64,000 nt of DNA from contig NZ_NVQE01000021.1 in the NCBI RefSeq assembly GCF_002591975.1, forward strand, positions 1-64,000. The letters run 5' to 3'. Below the pieces are notes generated by a model. That model had not been told where the DNA came from, ran no database searches, and saw only the letters and a list, made by a program, of their open reading frames with translations. A program made the translations under genes and the position numbers. Position 1 is the stretch's first letter; every line of letters starts with the position of its first letter. The stretch is from Mycobacterium neglectum. GTDB taxonomy: Bacteria > Actinomycetota > Actinomycetes > Mycobacteriales > Mycobacteriaceae. Of this stretch, positions 16,844 to 24,750 are shown piece by piece.

Positions 16844-18204
16844 CGATTAGTGAGTTGATCAATCCCGCTACCGAGGAACTGCTGCGCACCGTCGAGCAGA
16901 CCAGTGTCGATGGCGTCGACGACGCGGTGGCGCGCGCCAAGGCGGCACAACATGATTGGGCTCGGTTGGCGCCGGGCGATCGTGCCGCGGCGCTACGGTC
17001 CTTCGCCGCCGCGGTCGACGGGCACGTCGACGAGCTGGCCGCGCTGGAGGTCGCCAACTCCGGACATCCGATCGGTAACGCGACGTGGGAGGCCGGTCAT
17101 GTTCGCGATGTCCTGCAGTACTATTCCGCCACACCGGAGCGGCTGTCGGGCAAGCAGATCCCGGTGGCCGGTGGTCTTGACGTCACGTTCAACGAGCCGT
17201 TGGGCGTGATCGGTGTCATTACGCCGTGGAACTTTCCGATGCCGATCGCGGTGTGGGGCTTCGCACCTGCCCTGGCCGCGGGGAACGCGGTGCTGGTGAA
17301 ACCGGCGGAATGGACGCCGCTGACCACGATCCGTATCGGCGAACTCGCGGTCGAGGCGGGCCTACCAGCGGATCTGTTCCAAGTACTGCCGGGCAAGGGC
17401 TCAGTGGTCGGCGAACGATTCGTCACCCACCCCGACGTGCGCAAGCTTGTGTTCACCGGGTCCACCGAGATCGGCACGCACGTGATGGCGGGCGCGGCAG
17501 CTCAGGTCAAGAGGGTCACCCTCGAGCTGGGCGGTAAGAGCGCCAACATCGTGTTCGACGACTGCGATCTCGAGAAGGCCGCGGCCACCGCGCCGTACGG
17601 AGTCTTCGACAACGCCGGTCAGGACTGCTGTGCCCGCAGCCGAATCCTAGTGCAGCGCAACGTCTACGACCGTTTCATGGAATTGCTCGAACCCGCTGTA
17701 AAGGGCGTGACGGTCGGCGACCCGGCAGCCAAGGATACCGAGATGGGTCCTCTGGTGTCGAAGTCGCATTGGGACACCGTCGTGTCCTATGTGCCCGACG
17801 ACGCACCGGTCGCCTTCCGCGGTGATGCGCCGTCGGGGCCCGGCTACTGGTTCCCGCCGACCGTGCTGACCCCGGACCGCTCGGATCGCACCGTGCGCGA
17901 GGAGATCTTCGGCCCGGTGGTGGCGGTGCTTCCGTTCGACGACGAGGCCGACGCCATCGCGTTGGCCAACGACACCCCGTACGGCCTGTCCGGATCGATC
18001 TGGACAGACAATCTGTCGCGGGCGATGCGTGTGTCGCGGGCGGTGGAAGCCGGTAATTTGTCAGTCAATTCGCATTCGTCGGTGCGGTACAACACTCCCT
18101 TCGGCGGGTTCAAACAGTCAGGGCTGGGCCGTGAACTCGGGCCGGATGCGCCGCTGTCATTCACTGAAACCAAGAACGTTTTCTATGCGATCGGAGATGC
18201 CTGA
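16840..18204 (+). CDS. aldC: NAD(P)-dependent aldehyde dehydrogenase (AldC, Rv2858c)
   Basis: 454 aa, GTG start overlapping the preceding stop. A cytosolic aldehyde dehydrogenase. Visible motifs are the cofactor-binding PWNFPMPIAV and FTGSTEIGTHV, the general base Glu229 in VTLELGGKS, and the catalytic Cys263 in NAGQDCCA (followed by a second Cys264). The C-terminal EIFGPVVAVLPF and PFGGFKQSGLGRE segments are standard. In this operon it most likely oxidises a gamma-glutamylated aminoaldehyde, as PuuC does in putrescine degradation. Slightly shorter than typical members (480-500 aa) but with all core motifs. Confidence 0.9.
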   Translation: MTISELINPATEELLRTVEQTSVDGVDDAVARAKAAQHDWARLAPGDRAAALRSFAAAVDGHVDELAALEVANSGHPIGNATWEAGHVRDVLQYYSATPERLSGKQIPVAGGLDVTFNEPLGVIGVITPWNFPMPIAVWGFAPALAAGNAVLVKPAEWTPLTTIRIGELAVEAGLPADLFQVLPGKGSVVGERFVTHPDVRKLVFTGSTEIGTHVMAGAAAQVKRVTLELGGKSANIVFDDCDLEKAAATAPYGVFDNAGQDCCARSRILVQRNVYDRFMELLEPAVKGVTVGDPAAKDTEMGPLVSKSHWDTVVSYVPDDAPVAFRGDAPSGPGYWFPPTVLTPDRSDRTVREEIFGPVVAVLPFDDEADAIALANDTPYGLSGSIWTDNLSRAMRVSRAVEAGNLSVNSHSSVRYNTPFGGFKQSGLGRELGPDAPLSFTETKNVFYAIGDA

Positions 18205-18977
18205 TGGACCTGACCCAACGACTCGCGGGCAAGGTCGCCGTGATCACCGGCGGCGCCAGCGGGATCGGACTGGCGAGCGCCAAGCGGATGCGCGCCGAAG
18301 GCGCCACGATAGTCATCGGTGACATCGATCCGACCACCGGAAAGTCCGTCGCAGACGATCTCAACGGAACCTTTGTCCCGGTGGATGTCTCAGACCAGGC
18401 CGCCGTGGACGCCCTGTTCGACACCGCGGCCGAGACACACGGATCGGTGGACATCGCCTTCAACAACGCCGGCATCAGCCCGCCGGAGGACGATCTCATC
18501 GAGAACACCGGCATCGACGCATGGCAACGGGTGCAGGACATCAACCTGAAGTCGGTGTTCTTCTGTTCCAAAGCCGCCCTGCGCCATATGGTTCCGCAGC
18601 AGAAGGGCTCGATCATCAACACCGCGTCCTTCGTCGCGGTGATGGGGTCGGCGACGTCGCAGATCTCATACACCGCGTCCAAAGGTGGGGTGCTCGCGAT
18701 GTCGCGGGAGCTGGGCGTGCAGTACGCGCGTCAAGGAATTCGCGTCAACGCGTTGTGCCCGGGACCGGTGAACACACCGCTGCTGCAGGAACTGTTCGCC
18801 AAGGACCCCGAGCGCGCAGCCCGTCGCCTGGTTCATATACCGGTGGGGCGGTTCGCCGAACCGGAGGAATTGGCCGCCGCCGTGGCATTCCTGGCCAGCG
18901 ACGACGCCTCATTCATCACGGGGTCGTCCTTCCTGGTCGACGGCGGCATCAGCTCGGCGTATGTGACCCCCCTCTAG
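18204..18977 (+). CDS. Short-chain dehydrogenase/reductase (Rv2857c-like)
   Basis: 257 aa. Classical SDR: cofactor-binding TGGASGIGLA near residues 14-23, Asp at the end of beta-2 (GDID) suggesting NAD(H) preference, NNAG, catalytic Ser/Tyr/Lys as S-(11)-YTASK. Its ATG overlaps the aldC stop by one base. In a gamma-glutamyl route it could oxidise the hydroxyl of a gamma-glutamylated aminoalcohol to the aldehyde taken by AldC. That role is an inference from context, since SDR specificity cannot be read from sequence. Confidence 0.88.
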   Translation: MDLTQRLAGKVAVITGGASGIGLASAKRMRAEGATIVIGDIDPTTGKSVADDLNGTFVPVDVSDQAAVDALFDTAAETHGSVDIAFNNAGISPPEDDLIENTGIDAWQRVQDINLKSVFFCSKAALRHMVPQQKGSIINTASFVAVMGSATSQISYTASKGGVLAMSRELGVQYARQGIRVNALCPGPVNTPLLQELFAKDPERAARRLVHIPVGRFAEPEELAAAVAFLASDDASFITGSSFLVDGGISSAYVTPL

Positions 18978-18990
18978 AGGCCCTGAAATC

Positions 18991-19713
18991 ATGACTGCCG
19001 ATCCGGACGTACCACTGGCGAGCGAGGCTCTGCTGCGCCCGGTGCGGCCCGGAAACGCCTTCGAGGACACGGTCGGACGGCTTCTGCAGACCATCCGCCT
19101 CGGCGTGCTCGCTCCCGGCGAGTCGCTGCCGCCGGAGCGGGAGCTGGCGTCGCGACTGGGCGTCAGCCGCGACACCGTGCGGGAGGCGATCAAGTCGCTG
19201 GCCGACGCCGGATACCTGGTCTCGCGGCGGGGCCGTTACGGCGGCACGTTCCTGGCCGACGAATTACCGCGGCACACGCAGGACACGGATGCGGTGACCC
19301 GCGCGGACCTCGACGACGCGTTGCGGCTGCGGGAGATTCTCGAGGTCGGCGCCGCGCGGCTGGCCGCCAACCGGACCCTGACCGCGTCCGAGCGGGAAGA
19401 ACTGTGGGCGCGGCTGGCCGACGTCCGAGGTGCCGCTCCCGACGACTATCGGCGGCTGGATTCGAGGCTGCACCTGGCGATCGCCGAGGCGGCGGGATCG
19501 CCGTCGCTGGTGCCGTTGGTGGCCGAGAACAGGATGCGCCTCAATGGGCTGCTCGACCAGATTCCGCTGCTGGCGCGCAACATCGCACACTCCGACGAAC
19601 AGCACGAGGCGATTGTGATGGCGATTCTGGCCGGTGATGGTCACGGTGCTGCCTCAGCGATGCTCGCCCACGTCGAGGGCTCGGCCACCCTGCTGCACGG
19701 ATTCCTGGATTGA
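18991..19713 (+). CDS. GntR/FadR-family transcriptional regulator
   Basis: 240 aa. N-terminal winged helix-turn-helix (about 25-95) with the GntR signature GESLPPERELASRLGVSRDTVREAIKSL written across residues 48-75. The C-terminal FCD helical ligand domain (about 100-235) has the D-x4-R...H metal/ligand residues (RLDSRLHLAIAEAAG). It lies 13 bases after the SDR gene in the same direction, so it is probably in the operon it controls. The direct repeat in the divergent promoter region at 14620-14709 is a candidate target. Confidence 0.9.
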   Translation: MTADPDVPLASEALLRPVRPGNAFEDTVGRLLQTIRLGVLAPGESLPPERELASRLGVSRDTVREAIKSLADAGYLVSRRGRYGGTFLADELPRHTQDTDAVTRADLDDALRLREILEVGAARLAANRTLTASEREELWARLADVRGAAPDDYRRLDSRLHLAIAEAAGSPSLVPLVAENRMRLNGLLDQIPLLARNIAHSDEQHEAIVMAILAGDGHGAASAMLAHVEGSATLLHGFLD

Positions 19714-19787
19714 GGCGAAGTCGGTGGCAGCGCAAACACAGACGTCATCGCGACCATTCCGGATGCCCGTGGGGTTAGATTTGACGG

Positions 19788-20123
19788 ATGGCAGGTGGCC
19801 AAGCGGAAGTCGGCGCGGTGGTGCGGCGGGCATCGTCGGCGCTGGCCGATGTCGACACCGGTGGCTGGGCGCAGCGATTCGACCTGCTGTCGGATGCTCA
19901 CCGCCTGGAGATTCTGCTCGTGCTGCACCGTGCACCCGGGATCAACGTCGGCGACCTGGCCTCGGTGCTGGGGCGGTCGGAGAATGCGGTGTCGCAGGCT
20001 CTGCGGGTGCTACGCCAGCAGGGTTGGGTGAGCTCCACCCGGGTCGGCCGCGCCGTCAGCTACCGCCTCGAAGACGAGACCGTGCACGACCTACTGCACT
20101 GGATCGGCGCCCGGCACGGCTGA
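19788..20123 (+). CDS. ArsR-family winged-helix regulator without cysteine metal site
   Basis: 111 aa. ArsR/SmtB-type winged helix: FDLLSDAHRLEILLVL, recognition helix SENAVSQALRVLRQQG, wing TRVGRAVSYRLED. No cysteine occurs in the protein, so an ELCVCDL-type thiol metal site is impossible. The C-terminal helix has several His and acidic residues (DETVHDLLHWIGARHG), which could form an alpha-5 nickel/cobalt/zinc-type site. It may regulate the amine genes around it or, less directly, the cobalt transporter 3.6 kb downstream, whose promoter carries an ArsR-type palindrome. Role unresolved. Confidence 0.78.
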   Translation: MAGGQAEVGAVVRRASSALADVDTGGWAQRFDLLSDAHRLEILLVLHRAPGINVGDLASVLGRSENAVSQALRVLRQQGWVSSTRVGRAVSYRLEDETVHDLLHWIGARHG

Positions 20124-20133
20124 AGAGCAACGC

Positions 20134-21057
20134 ATGCCGCTGACGCTGACCGACGAACAACTCAACGAGATGTTCGACAAGATTCCGACGTTGGCCGGAC
20201 TGCCCCGGCGCCTCGAAGACCTGTCCGGGGGGCTGACGAACCGTAACGTCAAGATCACCACACCCGACGCGATATACGTGGCGCGGTGCACCGACACGTC
20301 GTCGAAGATGTTGGGCATCGACCGCGACCGCGAGTGTCACAACACCAGGGCTGCCGAGCAGGCAGGCGTCGGCGCGCCCGTGATCGACTATCGTCCGGAC
20401 CTCGGCATTCTGCTACTGGGATATCTCGAGGGAAAGACCCTGTCCAACGACGACTTTCAACGGCCGGGTGTGATCGCCAAGGCGGCAGCCGCGGTGCGGA
20501 AACTGCACGACGGACCTCGGTTCGCAGGTCATTTCGACATGTTCGAGCGCCAGCGGGCGTATCTGAAGACGGTTTTGGACAAGGGGTTTCGGATCCCCGA
20601 CGGTTATCACGATCATGCCGACACCTTCGACGCGATCGCCAGCGTGCTGACGAAGACCGATGAGGGCACCGTGCCGTGCAACAACGATCTGCTGGCCGGC
20701 AACTTCATCGAGGACGGCGAACGGATCTGGCTGATCGACTACGAATACTCCGGCAACAACGATCCTTGTTTCGAGCTGGGGAACACGTGGGCCGAGTGCG
20801 AGCTGTCCACCGACCAACTCGACGAGTTCGTCGCCGCGTACTACGGACGGCGTCTGCGCAACAAGACCGCGCGGGCGCAGCTGCAGGGCATCGTCGGCAA
20901 GTACGGCTGGACACTATGGGGCTGTATACAGAATGGTTCGAGCGCAATCGATTTCGACTTCTGGGGATGGGCGATGGAACGGTATGAGGGTGCGGTGGCC
21001 GAGTTCAAGGGACCGAACCTGGCTCGGCTGCTCGACGACGTGCAGGCTGTCGACTGA
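20134..21057 (+). CDS. Choline/ethanolamine kinase-like phosphotransferase
   Basis: 307 aa. Aminoglycoside-phosphotransferase/choline kinase fold. The catalytic loop is NNDLLAGNF (Asp185, Asn190), followed by the DFG-equivalent WLIDYEYSGNNDPCFELGN, which is the choline/ethanolamine kinase signature. The first residue of the Brenner motif, usually His, is Asn here, a substitution known in some family members. The protein is likely to phosphorylate a small aminoalcohol, or a modified form, in the cytosol. Its stop overlaps the start of the flavoprotein gene by one base, tying it to amine metabolism. Substrate is inferred from family and context. Confidence 0.8.
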   Translation: MPLTLTDEQLNEMFDKIPTLAGLPRRLEDLSGGLTNRNVKITTPDAIYVARCTDTSSKMLGIDRDRECHNTRAAEQAGVGAPVIDYRPDLGILLLGYLEGKTLSNDDFQRPGVIAKAAAAVRKLHDGPRFAGHFDMFERQRAYLKTVLDKGFRIPDGYHDHADTFDAIASVLTKTDEGTVPCNNDLLAGNFIEDGERIWLIDYEYSGNNDPCFELGNTWAECELSTDQLDEFVAAYYGRRLRNKTARAQLQGIVGKYGWTLWGCIQNGSSAIDFDFWGWAMERYEGAVAEFKGPNLARLLDDVQAVD

Positions 21058-23513
21058 TGGCGGGCGAGCTTGGTAGCCGCGCGCATGTCGTCGTCATCGG
21101 TGGCGGTGTCATCGGCACGAGCGTTGCCTACCATCTGACCAAACTCGGCTTCACCGATGTCGTGCTGCTCGAGCAGGGGCAATTGTCGAGCGGCACGACG
21201 TGGCACGCCGCCGGGTTGGTGGGGCAGCTGCGTGCTTCGGAGAGCGCAACGCGACTGGTGCAGTACTCGACTCAGCTCTATGCAGAGCTCGAAAGCGAGA
21301 CTGGGCTGTCGGCAGGTTACAAGCAGTGCGGGGGAGTGACGGTCGCGCGTACCGAGGACCGGATGATCCAGCTGCGCCGTACCGCCGCCAGCGCCGAGGC
21401 CTTCAACATGGAGTGCGAACTGCTGAGCCCCGAAGAGGCACTCGAGCACTTTCCGGTGATGCGCGTCGACGACCTCGTCGGTGCGATCTGGTTGCCGGGT
21501 GACGGAAAGGCCAACCCGACCGACCTGACCTTCGCGTTGGCCAAGGGTGCGCGGATGCGCGGTGCGCGGATCCATGAGAAGACCAGGGTGCGTGACGTAC
21601 TCAGTGCCGACGGCCGGGTAACGGGCGTGCGCACGGATGCCGGCGACATCGAGGCCGAGATCGTCGTCAACTGTGCCGGCCAGTGGGCGAAACAGATCGG
21701 TGCGATGGCCGGCGTCAACGTTCCGCTGCACTCGGCCGAGCACTTCTACGTCGTCTCCGACGGCATCGAAGGTGTGCATCCGGACCTGCCGATCCTGCGT
21801 GATCCCGACGGCTACACATATTTCAAAGAAGAGGTCGGGGGGTTGGTGATCGGAGGCTTCGAGCCGGAGGCGAAGCCATGGGTCTCACCGGATCAGATCC
21901 CGCACCCGTTCGAGTTCCAGCTCCTGGACGAGGACTGGGAGCACTTCGAAGTACTGATGAACAGTGCGCTACTGCGGATTCCCGCGCTCGAGGTGACGGG
22001 TATCAAGAAGTTCTACAACGGTCCAGAGAGCTTCACGCCCGACAACCAGTTCATCCTCGGCGAGGCGCCCGAGATGGAGAACTTCTACGTCGGAGCGGGT
22101 TTCAACTCTGTCGGCATCGCCACCGCGGGTGGCGCCGGCCGTGCGCTCGCGGAGTGGATCGTCAACGGCGCGCCCACCGGCGATCTGACGGGGGTTGATA
22201 TCCGGCGGTTCGCTCCGTTCAACGGCAACACCAGGTGGCTGCACGACCGCGTCGCGGAAGTCCTCGGGTTGCACTACGAGATTCCGTGGCCGAACAGGGA
22301 GATGACGACTGCGCGACCTTTCCGACGCTCGCCGGTGCACCACCTGATCGAGGCTGCGAACGCCAACTTCGGTAGCAGGATGGGGTGGGAGCGCGCCAAC
22401 TTCTTCGCCCCCGCCGGTCTCGCGCCGACCATCGAATACACCTGGGGTAAGCCGAATTGGCTGCCGTGGTCGGCGGCCGAACAGTCCAACACGCGGAACA
22501 ACGTCACGGTCTTCGACCAGACGTCGTTCTCGAAGTACATCCTGGCCGGCGCGGACGCAGAGTCGGCGCTGCAGTGGCTGTGCACCGCCGACGTCGGTGT
22601 GCCGGTCGGCCGTTCGGTATACACGGGCATGCTCAACCAACGGGGCACCTACGAGTCGGACGTGACGGTCACCCGCACCGGCGCCGAGGAGTTCCTGATC
22701 GTCAGCAGCGCCGCAACGACCGAACGCGACAAAGACCACATCCGCGCGAATCTGCCGCCGGACGCCGACGCCGCACTGGTCGACGTGACGTCGGCGTATG
22801 CCGTATTCGGTGTGATGGGCCCCAACTCCCGAAATCTGCTCGCCAGCCTGTCCTCTGCCGATCTCTCCGATGAGGCCTTCGAGTTCGGCGCCAGTCGGCA
22901 GATCCCGCTCGGATATGCCACGGTGCGCGCCACGCGCATCACCTACGTCGGCGAATTGGGTTGGGAACTCTATGTTCCCGCTGAATTCGCGGTCGGGGTC
23001 TATCAGGACCTGATGTCGGCGGGCGCACAGTTCGGTATCGGTCGCGGCGGCTACTACGCCATCGAGTCGTTGCGACTGGAGAAGGGTTACCGCGCATTCG
23101 GCCGGGAACTGACTCCCAGCGAGAATCCCGTTGAGGCCGGTCTGCTGTTCGCGTGCAAGCTCAAGACCGACATCGCGTTCTTGGGTCGCGAAGCCGTCGA
23201 GAACGCCAAGGCCGAGGGGCCACGCCGCAGGCTGGTCGGATTCAAGGTCGACGATGCCGACGCGATGCTGTGGGGCGGCGAATTGATACGGCGCGATGGC
23301 GTCGTGGCGGGGCAGGTCACGTCGGCGGCGTGGGGTGAGACGACCGGTGCGTGCGTCGGGTTGGCCTACGTGCGTAGATCCGACGGCGGTGTCGTCGACG
23401 CCGATTGGGTGAAGGGCGGGAGCTACCAGGTCAACGTCGGCGGCCGGTTGTACCCGATTTCGGCGTCACTGCGACCGCTGTACGACCCGGCGAACGAGCG
23501 AATCCGCCCGTAA
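21057..23513 (+). CDS. FAD-dependent oxidoreductase with GcvT-like domain (dimethylglycine/sarcosine dehydrogenase type)
   Basis: 818 aa. The N-terminal DAO-type FAD domain begins with VVVIGGGVIGTSVAYHL. His50 in SGTTWHAAGL is the residue that binds FAD covalently in dimethylglycine and sarcosine dehydrogenases. The middle is the FAO_M linker. The C-terminal half (about 430-810) is a GcvT/aminomethyltransferase-like folate-binding domain (YESDVTVTR, GYYAIESLRLEKGYRAFGREL, PSENPVEAGL). Such enzymes N-demethylate methylated glycines and pass the one-carbon unit to tetrahydrofolate. As last gene of the cluster it suggests that an N-methylated amine or its glycine-type product is degraded here. 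Confidence 0.88.
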   Translation: MAGELGSRAHVVVIGGGVIGTSVAYHLTKLGFTDVVLLEQGQLSSGTTWHAAGLVGQLRASESATRLVQYSTQLYAELESETGLSAGYKQCGGVTVARTEDRMIQLRRTAASAEAFNMECELLSPEEALEHFPVMRVDDLVGAIWLPGDGKANPTDLTFALAKGARMRGARIHEKTRVRDVLSADGRVTGVRTDAGDIEAEIVVNCAGQWAKQIGAMAGVNVPLHSAEHFYVVSDGIEGVHPDLPILRDPDGYTYFKEEVGGLVIGGFEPEAKPWVSPDQIPHPFEFQLLDEDWEHFEVLMNSALLRIPALEVTGIKKFYNGPESFTPDNQFILGEAPEMENFYVGAGFNSVGIATAGGAGRALAEWIVNGAPTGDLTGVDIRRFAPFNGNTRWLHDRVAEVLGLHYEIPWPNREMTTARPFRRSPVHHLIEAANANFGSRMGWERANFFAPAGLAPTIEYTWGKPNWLPWSAAEQSNTRNNVTVFDQTSFSKYILAGADAESALQWLCTADVGVPVGRSVYTGMLNQRGTYESDVTVTRTGAEEFLIVSSAATTERDKDHIRANLPPDADAALVDVTSAYAVFGVMGPNSRNLLASLSSADLSDEAFEFGASRQIPLGYATVRATRITYVGELGWELYVPAEFAVGVYQDLMSAGAQFGIGRGGYYAIESLRLEKGYRAFGRELTPSENPVEAGLLFACKLKTDIAFLGREAVENAKAEGPRRRLVGFKVDDADAMLWGGELIRRDGVVAGQVTSAAWGETTGACVGLAYVRRSDGGVVDADWVKGGSYQVNVGGRLYPISASLRPLYDPANERIRP

Positions 23514-23525
23514 AGCTCGATGAGC

Positions 23526-23550
23526 TGAGGAAGGCTGTCGGAGTTCCTCA
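23526..23550 (+). terminator. Weak hairpin after the amine cluster
   Basis: TGAGGAA (23526-23532) pairs with TTCCTCA (23544-23550) around an 11-base loop, just after the flavoprotein stop. There is no U-tract. A possible tract-less terminator. Between here and cbiM (about 200 bases) I found no cobalamin-riboswitch B12 box and no convincing gene. Confidence 0.3.
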
Positions 23551-23646
23551 CCAGCTGGAACCAGGGAGGCGAGCAGTGCGCGACATGGGAGGCCGAGTAT
23601 CTCTTGATCACCGCCACCAAGCGTTAGGGCGCCTGGCGTTCACACA

Positions 23647-23660
23647 TGAACACATGTTCA
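23647..23660. promoter_or_regulatory. SmtB/ArsR-type palindromic operator upstream of cbiM
   Basis: TGAACA-CA-TGTTCA has perfect 6-bp arms separated by 2 bases, the classic half-site and spacing of SmtB/ArsR metal-sensor operators. It directly abuts a -35-like TAGACA (23663-23668). A nickel- or cobalt-responsive ArsR repressor acting on the transporter operon is the natural reading. Confidence 0.6.
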
Positions 23661-23662
23661 GC

Positions 23663-23692
23663 TAGACAGGTGTTCGGTGTGGGTTCTAGGCT
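23663..23692 (+). promoter_or_regulatory. Promoter of the cobalt ECF transporter operon
   Basis: TAGACA (23663-23668) and TAGGCT (23687-23692) form a -35/-10 pair with an 18-base spacer. Transcription would begin near 23699, where a GTG in frame with cbiM lies; the ATG at 23720 is the more family-like start. Confidence 0.5.
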
Positions 23693-23719
23693 CGCCTTGT
23701 GGTTGTGAACTCGGTCGCC

Positions 23720-24400
23720 ATGCATATGAGCGACGGCATCGTCAATGCGCCGACCTCGGTGATCTTCGGTCTCATCGCCGTCGCTGCCATCGGGCTGTGC
23801 GCGGTGAAAGCGCGGAGCGAGCTTGACGAACGCGCGGTGCCGCTCGCCGGCCTCGTTGCGGCGTTCATCTTCGCGGTTCAGATGGTCAACTTCCCGATCC
23901 TGCCGGGGGTCAGCGGCCACTTGCTCGGCGGCGCACTCGCGGCGATCCTCGTCGGCCCGTACACCGGCGCGCTGTGCATCGCGATCGTGCTGATCGTGCA
24001 GTCGCTGTTGTTCGCCGACGGCGGGATCACCGCGTTGGGCACCAACATCACCAACATGGCCGTCGTCGGCGTCGCTGCGGGGTACGCCACAGCTGTCGCC
24101 CTCTACGCGATTGCTCGGCGTCGCACGCCCGTCCTGCCGGTGCCCGCACTCGGTGTCATCTCGTTCATCGCCGCGCTGATCGGAACGGTTTGTGCGGCAA
24201 TGGCATTTGTCGTCGAATACGCCATCGGCGGCGCCGGCGTCACATCGCTTCCAACGGTGGCGGGCTACATGTTCGGCACCCACGTGCTGATCGGCATCGG
24301 GGAGGGGTTGATCACTGCCGTCACGGTGATGGCGGTGGCACGATCGCGACCCGACCTGGTCTATCTGATGCGCGGCGCCCGGGTGGAGGTGCCGGCGTGA
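23720..24400 (+). CDS. cbiM: Cobalt ECF transporter substrate-binding component CbiM
   Basis: 226 aa from ATG 23720. Integral membrane S-component of an energy-coupling-factor transporter for Co2+ (or Ni2+). The family uses an N-terminal Met-His-x-x-D/E motif whose terminal amine and His2 bind the metal. Starting at 23720 gives MHMSDGIVNAP, placing His at position 2. A leaderless GTG at 23699 would add seven residues and displace that site. About six to seven transmembrane segments follow, with the conserved HLLGGALAAILVGPYTGAL and MFGTHVLIGIGEG regions. First gene of the cbiM-PDGLE-cbiQ-cbiO operon, with overlaps at two of three junctions. Confidence 0.9.
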   Translation: MHMSDGIVNAPTSVIFGLIAVAAIGLCAVKARSELDERAVPLAGLVAAFIFAVQMVNFPILPGVSGHLLGGALAAILVGPYTGALCIAIVLIVQSLLFADGGITALGTNITNMAVVGVAAGYATAVALYAIARRRTPVLPVPALGVISFIAALIGTVCAAMAFVVEYAIGGAGVTSLPTVAGYMFGTHVLIGIGEGLITAVTVMAVARSRPDLVYLMRGARVEVPA

Positions 24401-24747
24401 AGCGATGGTCGTTCTGGATTGCGTTCGCCGCCGCCACCCTGCTGATCGCCGGGTTCGTCTCCTACTTCGCCAGCGCCAGCCCAGATGGGCTGGACTCCGC
24501 GACGCTGCAGGGGTGCCAGGTCATCGAAACCGCTGACGGTGAACAGCTCACCGGCGACTGCATCGCACAACACGCCTCAGAGCACGCCATGTCCACGTCG
24601 CCGCTGGCCGACTACGCGGTCGGCGGGCAGGACGGCACCGGCGGGATCGCGGGCATCGTCGGTGTCCTTGTGACCGTCGCCGTGGCGGGCGCGGCGTTCT
24701 GGCTGATCGCCAGAAGCCGGCGATCCGCGGACGACAAGCAGACCTGA
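24397..24747 (+). CDS. PDGLE-domain cobalt transporter accessory subunit (CbiN-like)
   Basis: 116 aa, GTG start overlapping the cbiM stop (GTGA). Two transmembrane segments, near residues 5-25 and 85-107, enclose an extracytoplasmic loop with the SPDGLDSA motif that defines the PDGLE family. It stands in the place CbiN occupies in other cobalt transporters. Such small proteins are needed for metal insertion into CbiM. The gene is easily missed because its frame is open far upstream inside cbiM. Confidence 0.85.
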   Translation: MKRWSFWIAFAAATLLIAGFVSYFASASPDGLDSATLQGCQVIETADGEQLTGDCIAQHASEHAMSTSPLADYAVGGQDGTGGIAGIVGVLVTVAVAGAAFWLIARSRRSADDKQT

Positions 24748-24750
24748 CGC

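Noticed and set aside
23514..23719. Possible cobalamin riboswitch upstream of cbiM
   Set aside because: No GCCACTG-type B12 box or supporting stems were found. A metal-sensor operator and promoter explain the region better.
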